Origin: Alphaproteobacteria bacterium
GTDB taxonomy: Bacteria > Pseudomonadota > Alphaproteobacteria > Geminicoccales > Geminicoccaceae
Reading direction: 5' to 3'
Assembly (NCBI GenBank): GCA_027045875.1
Contig: JALUAG010000109.1
Span: forward strand, 1 to 64,000
Length of the DNA: 64,000 nucleotides
How positions within the stretch are numbered: the stretch's first letter is position 1; every line of letters starts with the position of its first letter. The position numbers and the translations under genes were made by a program. Below are positions 25,851-33,438 of this stretch, in pieces. Under the pieces are notes generated by a model. It searched no databases. It worked only from the letters and a program-made list of their open reading frames with translations, and had not been told where the DNA came from.

Positions 25851-26800
25851 GCGGTTCCGCCACCCTGCGCTTCGCGCATCTGAGCGACGTCCATCTGGCG
25901 CCGATGCCGGCGGCGCCGCCCCGACTGCTCCTGAACAAGCGGATCCTGGGCTGGCTGTCCTGGAACCTGAAGCGTCACCGGCTGCACCGCCGCGAGATCC
26001 TGGACGCCCTGGTCGCCGACCTGCGCGCGCAGGCGCCCGACCATCTCCTGGTGACGGGCGATCTCGTCAACATCTCCCTGCCCGAGGAGTACGAGCGGGC
26101 GGCGGCGTGGCTGGCGGCCCTTGGCCCGCCCCGGCAGGTGAGCCTCGTGCCCGGCAACCACGACGCCTACGTGGCGGGTGCGGCCGATCGGGGATGGCGG
26201 CACTGGGCGGCGTGGATGCGCGGCGACGCGGCGGCGGAACCGGTGTTCCCCTATCTGCGCCGCCGCGGGTTCGTCGCCATCCTCGGCCTCTCCACCGCGG
26301 TGCCGAGCCCGCCCGGCTACGCCTCGGGGCGACTGGGCGATGCGCAGCTCCGGGCGCTCGAGGCGGCGCTCGTGGCGCTCGCCGCGGAAGGGCGCTTCCG
26401 CATCGTCCTCCTCCACCATCCGGCGCTGCCGGTGAGCCGGCCGCGAAAGGCGCTCGAGGACCGCGAGGCCTTCCGTGCGGTGATCCGGAGGGCGGGGGCC
26501 GAGCTCGTCCTCTCCGGCCACGAGCATCGCTTCCACGAGGGGTTCCTGGCGGGGCCGCGGGGACCGGTCCCCGCCTTCGTCGTGCCCTCCGCCTCGCACG
26601 GTGGCGACCTCGCGGAGAAGCGGAGCGGCTATCTCCTGTTCGACATCGAGCGGCAGGCCGGGGGCTGGCGGCTCGGCGCCCGGCTCCGGCGCCTCGTCGA
26701 GGGGGAGCTCGCGTTCGCGGACGGTGCGACGCGCGAACTGCGGCTGCCGCGGCCGGAGGCGGGGGTCCCGGCCGGCCATCTCCTGGGTGGCGTCCCGTGA
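25847..26800 (+). CDS. Calcineurin-like metallophosphoesterase of the sphingolipid operon
   Basis: A 317-residue phosphoesterase with the full metal-binding set: SDVH near residue 14, TGDLVN near 66, PGNHD near 103, a LHHP motif near 191 and SGHEHR near 224. The family removes phosphate from phosphomonoesters or cleaves phosphodiesters, including lipid-linked ones (LpxH, UDP-diacylglucosamine hydrolase, is a relative). There is no signal peptide, so it is cytosolic or peripheral. The GTG start overlaps the preceding stop, and its own stop overlaps the GTG of the LptF-like gene. I infer a role in head-group maturation or recycling. Confidence 0.83.
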   Translation: MSGSATLRFAHLSDVHLAPMPAAPPRLLLNKRILGWLSWNLKRHRLHRREILDALVADLRAQAPDHLLVTGDLVNISLPEEYERAAAWLAALGPPRQVSLVPGNHDAYVAGAADRGWRHWAAWMRGDAAAEPVFPYLRRRGFVAILGLSTAVPSPPGYASGRLGDAQLRALEAALVALAAEGRFRIVLLHHPALPVSRPRKALEDREAFRAVIRRAGAELVLSGHEHRFHEGFLAGPRGPVPAFVVPSASHGGDLAEKRSGYLLFDIERQAGGWRLGARLRRLVEGELAFADGATRELRLPRPEAGVPAGHLLGGVP

Positions 26801-28002
26801 CCGTGCTCAGCCGCTACGTTCTCGTCCAGGTGCTGCGGCCCATGGGGGCCATCATCCTGGTCGCCCTCGTCGCCCTCCTCGCCGAGCGCGCCATCCGGGT
26901 GGTCAATCTGGTGGTCGGCTGGCGGGGCAGCGTGTTCGCCGTCTTCGAGATGCTGGGATACCTCGTCCCCCACTACATGGGCTTCGCCCTTCCGGCCGCC
27001 CTCTTCCTCGGCGTGTTCATGGCCACCGCGCGGATGTCGCGGGAAGGCGAGCTGGACGCCCTGCAGGCGGGCGGCGTCGGCATCTGGCGCTACACGCGCC
27101 CGCTGGTCGGCCTGTCGTTCCTCCTGATCGCCCTCCACATGGCGCTCGTCGGCTACCTCCAGCCCTACAGCCGCTACGCCTACCGTGCCGCGGTGTTCGC
27201 CCTCACCAACGTGTCCTTCCAGACCCTGCTCGAACCCGGTGTCTTCACCACCCTCGGCCGGACCACCTATCTCGTGCGCGAACTGGACGACGGGAAGGAG
27301 CGGTTCGAGGCGCTGTTCCTCTATTCCGAGGGGGAGACCGGCGACGCGGTGACCATTTCCGCGGTGGCGGGGCGGATCGTGGTCGAGGGGGCCACCCGTC
27401 CCGTGCTCCTGCAACTCAAGAACGGCGTCCAGCAGGTGGTGCCCAGCACCACCGACGAGGACCGCAGCCAGCGGCTGCCCTCCGCCCTCACCATGCGCTT
27501 TCGCGAGTTCACCACCGATCTGCGGGGCAGCGAGCCGATCGGTTTCCGCCCGCGCGGCCAGGACGAGCGGGAACTGACCCTGGACGAACTCTTCTCCCTG
27601 CGCGGCCTGTCGCGGCCGGGCATCCGGGCGGCGGAGATCGCGGCCGAGCTCGACGGCCGGCTCGTCCGCTCGCTGTCGATGCCGTTCCTTCCGCTGCTCG
27701 CGGTGCCCCTCGCGCTCGGCCGCAGGCGCGGCCGCCGCTCCTACGGCTTCATCGTCGGCGTTCTGCTGCTGGTCGGCTACAGCCAGGTGCTGCAGACGGG
27801 CGAATCGCTGGCCGACGACGGGCTGGCCCCCACGCTGACCACGCTGTGGCTGCCCTTCGCGGCCTTCGCGCTCCTGAGCGTGCTGCTGTTCCTGCGCCGT
27901 GCCACCCGGGTACCGGATCCGGCCCGCGGTGCGGTGCTGGATCGCGGCTTCGAGCGCGTCCTCGCCTGGCTGCAGCGGCGCCAGCAGGCCGGGCGCGCAT
28001 GA
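26797..28002 (+). CDS. LptF-like permease of the sphingolipid operon
   Basis: A 401-residue LptF/LptG-family protein (YjgP/YjgQ). Three transmembrane helices lie in the N-terminal half (about 13-36, 60-85 and 105-125), then a periplasmic beta-jellyroll domain near 135-285 and three C-terminal helices. The family block REGELDALQAGGV near 85 and QPYSRYAYRA near 125 are present. The canonical pair moves lipopolysaccharide with LptB2 and LptC. Here the gene sits inside a ceramide operon and overlaps its partner by four bases, so export of sphingolipid is attractive. I cannot exclude that this is the cell's main lptF. Confidence 0.82.
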   Translation: MTVLSRYVLVQVLRPMGAIILVALVALLAERAIRVVNLVVGWRGSVFAVFEMLGYLVPHYMGFALPAALFLGVFMATARMSREGELDALQAGGVGIWRYTRPLVGLSFLLIALHMALVGYLQPYSRYAYRAAVFALTNVSFQTLLEPGVFTTLGRTTYLVRELDDGKERFEALFLYSEGETGDAVTISAVAGRIVVEGATRPVLLQLKNGVQQVVPSTTDEDRSQRLPSALTMRFREFTTDLRGSEPIGFRPRGQDERELTLDELFSLRGLSRPGIRAAEIAAELDGRLVRSLSMPFLPLLAVPLALGRRRGRRSYGFIVGVLLLVGYSQVLQTGESLADDGLAPTLTTLWLPFAAFALLSVLLFLRRATRVPDPARGAVLDRGFERVLAWLQRRQQAGRA

Positions 28003-29102
28003 TGACGGTGATGAACCGGTACCTGATGCGGCATTTCGCCCTGCGTCTCGCGGTGGTGATCTTCGCCGTCGCCGCCTTCGGCCTGCTGTTCGACCTCATC
28101 GACGCCAGCGACGATCTGCTCAAGCGGGACACCAACCCCGCGCTGGCGATGCTCGCCTACGGCGCGCTCCGCCTGCCCTCGCTCGTGCGCGAGATGCTGC
28201 CGCTGTCGGCGCTGCTCGCCGGTCTGTTCGCGGTGGCCGATCTGCTGCGCCACCGGGAGATCGTGGTGATGTGGGGCAGCGGCCTGTCCTCGGGCGGACT
28301 GGCCCTGCGCATGCTGCCGCTGGCGGTGCTCCTCGTCGGGCTCAAGTTCGCCAACGACGAACTGCTGGTGCCGCCGACGACGGCCGTGCTGCGCGACTGG
28401 GAGGTGGGCGATTTCAAGCAGGCCCGCTTCGGTGCCGACCGCAACTACGTCTGGATCCAGAGCGGGGAGGACGTGATCCGTCTCGATGCCGATCCCGCCC
28501 AGCGGCGCGAGCTCCGGAACGTGGTGGTGTTCCGTCGGGCCGCGGACGGCACCCTGGTGGAGCGCATCGACGCCGCACGCGGGCGGCTGGTGGGAAACGG
28601 CGTCGAGCTCGAGGAGGTGATCCGCCGCCCGGTGGGCGGCCGCCAGACCCGGCGCCTGGAGCGGCTCTTCCTGCCGGCGCGCATCGATCTCGACGCGGTG
28701 GCGCTGATGGCGCGGCCGGCGGCCGAACTCGCCTACGCCGATCTCCTGCGGGTGGTCGAGGCCGAGGGCTACGGCATGCGGCCGGTGCACGCGCACCGGA
28801 CCTGGCTGCACTATCGTCTGGCCGGCGGCCTCGTTCCGGCGATGATGCTGATCCTGCCCTTCGGCTTCCTGCGCAGTTTCCGCCGCGTCGGCGGCATCAC
28901 GCCGCTGTTCGTCAAGGGGCTGGCGACCGGCTTCGCCTTCCAGATCTTCGGCGGCTTCGTGCTGGCGCTGGGGGAGGGGGGCTTCGTCGCCCCGGTGCCG
29001 GCCGCCTGGGGGCCGCCGCTGCTGCTGACCGCGGTCGTCGTCGGCATGCTGGTGAGCGCCGAGATGCCCGGCCGCCGCAGGCCGCTGCCGGAGGCGGCGT
29101 AG
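27999..29102 (+). CDS. LptG-like permease of the sphingolipid operon
   Basis: A 367-residue LptF/LptG-family partner of the preceding gene. Helices lie near residues 12-33, 57-80 and 98-115; a periplasmic domain follows to about 265, then three helices. Typical blocks are SLVREMLPLSALLAGL and REIVVMWGSGLS, matching the LptG coupling-helix region that docks on LptB. The start ATG at 27999 overlaps the LptF-like stop (ATGA). No lptB, lptC or lptA gene is in the window, so the ATPase would have to be supplied from elsewhere. The lipid kinase gene starts five bases after the stop. Confidence 0.82.
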   Translation: MMTVMNRYLMRHFALRLAVVIFAVAAFGLLFDLIDASDDLLKRDTNPALAMLAYGALRLPSLVREMLPLSALLAGLFAVADLLRHREIVVMWGSGLSSGGLALRMLPLAVLLVGLKFANDELLVPPTTAVLRDWEVGDFKQARFGADRNYVWIQSGEDVIRLDADPAQRRELRNVVVFRRAADGTLVERIDAARGRLVGNGVELEEVIRRPVGGRQTRRLERLFLPARIDLDAVALMARPAAELAYADLLRVVEAEGYGMRPVHAHRTWLHYRLAGGLVPAMMLILPFGFLRSFRRVGGITPLFVKGLATGFAFQIFGGFVLALGEGGFVAPVPAAWGPPLLLTAVVVGMLVSAEMPGRRRPLPEAA

Positions 29103-29107
29103 GGCGG

Positions 29108-30058
29108 ATGCGCATCGGCATTCTCAGCAACGCGCGCAGCGGACGCAATCGGCGCCGCATCCGCGAGCTCGACCGGGCGCTCGACGGCCGTCCCGAGGTG
29201 CTCCATCTGCGCATCGAGGAGGGTACCGATTCCGTCGAGCTGCTGCGGGAGATGGCGGCCCGCGGGATCGAGCTGCTGGTGATCAGCGGCGGCGACGGCA
29301 CGGTCAGCCGGACCCTCACCGCGATGTTCGCGCACCGCATCTGGGACCCGCCGCCGCCGGTGGCCATCCTGCCGCGGGGCACCGCCAACATGACTGCCGC
29401 CGACATCGGGCTGCGCAATCCGGGGCCGCGCGGGCTCGCCACCCTGCTGGCGGCGGTGGATGCCGGCGAGCTCGACCGCCATCTGATCGCCCGTCCGATC
29501 CTGAAGGTGCGCTGGGCCGCCGACCGGCCGGCGGTGCGCGGCATGTTCTTCGGCGCGGCGGGTATCGTCGACGCCATCCGCATCTGTACCGGCTCGATCC
29601 ACAGTCGCGGGCTGCGCGGCGAGCTCGCCCACCTTCTGACCCTCCTCTGGCTGCTCTCGGTGGCCACCGTCCGCGGTCCGGAGGTGGCGGGGATCGGCTG
29701 CGAGCGGATGCGGGTGGTGTGCGATCGCGAGCAGGAGAGCGAGGCCGCCCGCCTGCTCCTGCTGGCGACCACTCTCGACCGACTGGTGATGCGCTCGCGC
29801 CCGTTCTGGAACATCGGCGGCCGGCCGATCCGCTACACGAGCATCGCCTGTCCGCCGCCGAAACTGCTGCGGCACGCGCCGCGGGTGCTCTACGGCGGTC
29901 GCCGGCCGCTGCCTCCCGAGTACGAGAGCTGCGGCGTGGATCGCCTCGACATCCGTCCGGTTTCGCGCTTCACGGTGGACGGGGAGATCTACCGGCCGGC
30001 CCCGGATTTCCCGGTCACCGTGACCGCAGAGGAGCGGCTCCGCTTTGTCCGCCTCTGA
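29108..30058 (+). CDS. Diacylglycerol/ceramide kinase family protein
   Basis: A 316-residue lipid kinase of the DAGK_cat (YegS/LCB5) family. The nucleotide loop ISGGDGTVSR is near residue 64, followed by ILPRGTANM near 93, and the C-terminal beta-sandwich ends with FTVDGEIY. In Caulobacter a member of this family, CpgB, phosphorylates ceramide as the first step to ceramide phosphoglycerate; its position here between permeases and spt makes the same role likely. Diacylglycerol or sphingoid base are alternatives. It lies five bases behind the LptG-like gene and overlaps the next gene by 14 bases. Confidence 0.83.
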   Translation: MRIGILSNARSGRNRRRIRELDRALDGRPEVLHLRIEEGTDSVELLREMAARGIELLVISGGDGTVSRTLTAMFAHRIWDPPPPVAILPRGTANMTAADIGLRNPGPRGLATLLAAVDAGELDRHLIARPILKVRWAADRPAVRGMFFGAAGIVDAIRICTGSIHSRGLRGELAHLLTLLWLLSVATVRGPEVAGIGCERMRVVCDREQESEAARLLLLATTLDRLVMRSRPFWNIGGRPIRYTSIACPPPKLLRHAPRVLYGGRRPLPPEYESCGVDRLDIRPVSRFTVDGEIYRPAPDFPVTVTAEERLRFVRL

Positions 30059-30950
30059 GATCCCGCCCGCCATCGGCGCGATCGTCGACGCCGAACTCGC
30101 GGCACCGGTGCCCGCCGCGGTCCGCGCGGTGGCGGATGCGGCCCGGGCGCGTCACGGTGCGGCCGTGCTGGCGGTGCTGTTCTACGGCAGCTGCTACCGC
30201 GCGGGATGCGAGGAGGGTCTCGTCGATCTCTATCTCCTCGTCGATCGCTACCGCAACGCGCACCGGAACCCGCTGGCGGCCTGCGCCAACGCCCTCCTGC
30301 CGCCCAACGTCTACTACGTGGACGGCCACCACGAGGGGCGGAAGGTGCGGGCGAAATACGCGGTCGTCGACCTCGCCGGGTTCGGGCGTCTCACCGGCCC
30401 CCGCTGCTTCAATCCCTATTTCTGGGCCCGCTTCGCCCAGCCCACGGGGCTCGCCTGGGTGCGCGACGAAACCGTCCGCATGCGCGTCCGCGAGGCGCTG
30501 GCGCGGGCGATCGTCACCACCTACCGGGCGGCGCGGCCGCTCGTCGCCGGAACGGACGATCCGCTGGCGGTGTGGCGGCGGGCCTTTCTCGAAAGCTACG
30601 GCACCGAGCTCAGGGCCGAGAAGCCCGAGCGGGCGCGACAGATCGTCGAGCATTTCGCCGACCGCTACCGCCGCCTGTCGCGCCTTCTGGAAGCCGCGCC
30701 GCCCCCCCGCGTCGACGCCGCGGCCTGCCGGCGGCGCTGGCGGCTGCGCCGCTTCCAGGGCAAGCTCCTGTCGGTGATGCGGCTCGTGAAGGCGGCCTTC
30801 ACCTTCCAGGGCGGCGCCGAATATCTGGCCTGGAAGATCGAACGCCATTCGGGCGTGCCGCTGGCCCTCACTCCCTGGCAGAAGCGGCATCCGGTGCTCG
30901 CTTCGGCCTCGCTGGCGTGGCGCCTCTACCGCCGGCGCATCATCCGCTGA
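30045..30950 (+). CDS. Unrecognised 301-residue protein of the sphingolipid operon
   Basis: I do not recognise this family with confidence. The protein starts with a TTG at 30045, inside the end of the kinase gene, 11 bases after AGGAG. An early block VLFYGSCYR near residue 46 followed by VDLYLLVDRY near 63 faintly recalls the GS-x-D of nucleotidyltransferases, but the DxD is incomplete. The central part is mixed alpha/beta; the C-terminal 90 residues are rich in Arg/Lys and aromatic residues and may bind the membrane. There is no signal peptide. By position I suspect a late step in making the anionic ceramide head group. It converges with spt, five bases apart. Confidence 0.7.
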   Translation: MSASEIPPAIGAIVDAELAAPVPAAVRAVADAARARHGAAVLAVLFYGSCYRAGCEEGLVDLYLLVDRYRNAHRNPLAACANALLPPNVYYVDGHHEGRKVRAKYAVVDLAGFGRLTGPRCFNPYFWARFAQPTGLAWVRDETVRMRVREALARAIVTTYRAARPLVAGTDDPLAVWRRAFLESYGTELRAEKPERARQIVEHFADRYRRLSRLLEAAPPPRVDAAACRRRWRLRRFQGKLLSVMRLVKAAFTFQGGAEYLAWKIERHSGVPLALTPWQKRHPVLASASLAWRLYRRRIIR

Positions 30951-30954
30951 GCCC

Positions 30955-32154
30955 TCAGGCGGGCACCCGCAGATCGAGTTCGTCGGCCACCCGGGCGAAG
31001 CGGGCGCAGGCCTCGTCGATCTGATCCGAGCTGTGGGCGGCGGAGACGCTGCAGCGCAGCAGACAGAGCCCGCCCGGCGTGCCCGGCGGCAGGGCCAGAT
31101 TGACGTAGAGGCCGTTGTCGAGCAGCCGGTTCCAGGCGGCGACGGCGCTGCGCTCGTCGGCGAGGCGGACCGCCACCACCGGGCTCGCCGGCGCGCAGAG
31201 GACGAGGCCGAGGGCCGAAAGGCCCTCGTGCAGGCGCCGGGCGTTGTCCCACAGCCGCCGGCGCAGGCCCGGATCCTCGGCGATGCGCTGCAGCGCGACC
31301 CGGGTCGAGGCCATGGTGGCGGGGCTGGGCGAGGCGGTAAACATGTAGGGCCGCGAGCAGAAGCGCAGATGGTCGAAGGCGGGGTGGTCGGAAGCGCCGA
31401 AGCCGCCCACCGCGCCCAGGCTCTTGCTGAAGGTGCCGGCCACGAAGTCGACCTCCCGATCGACGCCCTGGGCCTCGGCGACGCCGCGGCCGTGCTCGCC
31501 GAAGACCCCGAAGGAATGGGCCTCGTCGACGAACAGCCACGCCCCGTGCCGTTTCTTCACCTCGACGAAGGCGTCGATCGGCGCCACGTCGCCGAGCATG
31601 CTGTAGAGGCCCTCGACGACGATCAGCTTGCATTCGCCCTTGCCCGCGAGTCGCGTGAGGCGGCGGTCGAGATCCTCGGGATCGTTGTGGCGGAAGCGGA
31701 CCACCGTGGCCCCGGAGAGCCGGCAGCCGTCGTAGATGGAGGCGTGGGAATCGGAATCGAGGAGGATGACGTCGCGCGGTCCGGCGAGACCCACCAGCAT
31801 GCCGAGATTGGCCTGATAGCCGGTGGTGAAGACGATGCAGGAACGGCGGTCGAGAAAGCGCGCGAAGGCCTCCTCGAGCTCGCGATGGAGGCCGTAGGTG
31901 CCGTTGGCGATGCGCGAGCCCGTGGTGCCGGTACCCAAGGTGCGGGCCGCCTCGGCCGCGGCTTCGATGCAGGCCGGGTCGAAGGTCAGCCCGAGATAGT
32001 TGTTGGTGCCGAGCAGAATGGTCTCGCGTCCGCGCACCACGGCGAGGGTCGGCGACAGTACCTCGTCGAGGCGGACGGCGAAGGGATCGACGCCGAGCCG
32101 CAGAAGCTCCTCGTGGCGCGCCGCCAGGGCCGAATGCTTGGCGAGAATGTCCAT
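30955..32154 (-). CDS. spt: Serine palmitoyltransferase
   Basis: A 399-residue PLP enzyme of the alpha-oxoamine synthase family, condensing serine with an acyl thioester to 3-ketosphinganine, the first committed sphingolipid step. The catalytic lysine is about residue 243 in GTFSKSLGAVGG; FVDEAHSFGVFG near 208 holds the cofactor-pairing Asp and His. The ending of the gene and the start of acpR overlap in the TGATG/ATGA manner at 32154, so carrier protein and enzyme are coupled. Relatives KBL and BioF are less likely because of the acpR, cerR and aasR neighbours, which match the Caulobacter ceramide locus. Confidence 0.9.
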   Translation of the reverse strand: MDILAKHSALAARHEELLRLGVDPFAVRLDEVLSPTLAVVRGRETILLGTNNYLGLTFDPACIEAAAEAARTLGTGTTGSRIANGTYGLHRELEEAFARFLDRRSCIVFTTGYQANLGMLVGLAGPRDVILLDSDSHASIYDGCRLSGATVVRFRHNDPEDLDRRLTRLAGKGECKLIVVEGLYSMLGDVAPIDAFVEVKKRHGAWLFVDEAHSFGVFGEHGRGVAEAQGVDREVDFVAGTFSKSLGAVGGFGASDHPAFDHLRFCSRPYMFTASPSPATMASTRVALQRIAEDPGLRRRLWDNARRLHEGLSALGLVLCAPASPVVAVRLADERSAVAAWNRLLDNGLYVNLALPPGTPGGLCLLRCSVSAAHSSDQIDEACARFARVADELDLRVPA

Positions 32155-32408
32155 CAGTCGGAGCGCCCCTCCAGTTGCTGGCGAACCAGTTCTACCAGAT
32201 CCCCGACGGTGCGTAAGTCGGCGACGAGGTTGATCGGGATATCGATGTCGAACCGGTCCTCGATCTCCATGATGAGATCCATCGCCGCCACCGAATCGAT
32301 GGCGAGATCGGCACCGAGGTCGGTTCCGGCGCTCACCGGGCGTCCCTCCTGATTGTATTTCTCGAGCAGCTGGAGGACCTGCTCGAAGACACGATCACCT
32401 GCCGTCAC
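32154..32408 (-). CDS. acpR: Acyl carrier protein of the ceramide pathway
   Basis: An 84-residue acyl carrier protein. The phosphopantetheine-bearing serine is in LAIDSVAAMDL near residue 52, with Val in place of the Leu of standard AcpP. Acidic helices and the length are normal. Adjacent to spt, cerR and the acyl-ACP ligase, it corresponds to the specialised carrier (AcpR) shown genetically to be needed for ceramide synthesis in Caulobacter, and would present the acyl chain to serine palmitoyltransferase. The housekeeping acpP is expected elsewhere. Confidence 0.9.
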   Translation of the reverse strand: MTAGDRVFEQVLQLLEKYNQEGRPVSAGTDLGADLAIDSVAAMDLIMEIEDRFDIDIPINLVADLRTVGDLVELVRQQLEGRSD

Positions 32409-32459
32409 CTCCGCACTCCCGCACGCGCGTCTCCCGCCGGAGCACCCGTTCGGCGCCGG

Positions 32460-33392
32460 CTACAGCCAGCCGGCGGCCCGGTACCAGGCGAGGGTCCTGC
32501 CGATGCCTTCCGCGAAGTCCACGAGCGGCCGCCAGCCGGCGACCGTCTCCAGGCCCTCGGGCCGGCACAGCCAGTCACTGTGATAGAACTCGCCGAGCTT
32601 GTCGACGGGCAAGAGGGGTGCCGCGCCCCTGATACGGGCGATCAGCTCCGAAGTCGAGGCCAGCACCTGCCCGGCGGCGCGCGGCAGCAGCACGAGCCGG
32701 ACCGGCCGGCCGGTATGCGCGCCGGCGATGGTCGCGAGCTCCCGCCAGCTGTAGCCGCCGGGTCGGCCGTCGTCGGGCTCGAGGAGGAGACCCGGAGGAA
32801 ACGGGGCCTCGCACAGGTGCGCCAGCAGGGCCGCCAGATCCTCGACGAAGATCAGCGAGAAGCGGGCCTCGCGGTTGGCGGGCATGATCAGGCGACCGCG
32901 GGCGAGGCCGCGGAAGATCTCGAGGGTGGCACGATCGCCCGGCCCGTAGACCGCGGGCGGCCGCACGATGGCGATCTCCATCCCGCCGGCGGCGGCCCGC
33001 AGCTCCTCCTCCGCGCGGGCCTTGCTCCAGGCATAGGCCGAGACCTCGGGTGCGCGGGCCGCCAGCGAGGAGACCAGCAGGAAACGGCGGACACCGGCCC
33101 GCGCCGCCGCGCGGGCCAGACGGGCGGTGGCGAGAGCGTTCACCGCCTCGAAGGTCCGCCGGTCGGGGGCCCGGATGGCGCCCGCCAGATGGACCACCAC
33201 CTCGCGGTCGGCGACGAGCTCCCCGAGTGCGCTCTCGCTGTCGAGCGAACCGCGCAGGACGGTCGCGCCGCTGCGTGCGAGGGCGGGATCCGGTCGCCGC
33301 AGCAGCAGCCGCAGGTCCGCCCCGCCCGCGAGTGCGGTCACGAGATGGCGGCCGATGAAGCCGGTGGCCCCGGTGATGGCGACGCGCCGCAT
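32460..33392 (-). CDS. cerR: NAD(P)-dependent epimerase-like ceramide reductase
   Basis: A 310-residue extended short-chain dehydrogenase. The nucleotide loop ITGATGFIG is at residues 5-13, and Tyr and Lys of the active site are in YAWSK near 140. Start is the ATG at 33392 behind GGGGAAGG; the frame runs on upstream without similarity. In Caulobacter CerR reduces the 3-keto group in the ceramide pathway; the placement between aasR and acpR fits that role. It belongs to the epimerase family rather than the classical 3-ketosphinganine reductases of eukaryotes. The final lipid stereochemistry cannot be read from sequence. Confidence 0.86.
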   Translation of the reverse strand: MRRVAITGATGFIGRHLVTALAGGADLRLLLRRPDPALARSGATVLRGSLDSESALGELVADREVVVHLAGAIRAPDRRTFEAVNALATARLARAAARAGVRRFLLVSSLAARAPEVSAYAWSKARAEEELRAAAGGMEIAIVRPPAVYGPGDRATLEIFRGLARGRLIMPANREARFSLIFVEDLAALLAHLCEAPFPPGLLLEPDDGRPGGYSWRELATIAGAHTGRPVRLVLLPRAAGQVLASTSELIARIRGAAPLLPVDKLGEFYHSDWLCRPEGLETVAGWRPLVDFAEGIGRTLAWYRAAGWL

Positions 33393-33438
33393 GCCGGTCC
33401 TTCCCCGATCGGGCGTGCCGCGGACGCGGCCGAGGGGA

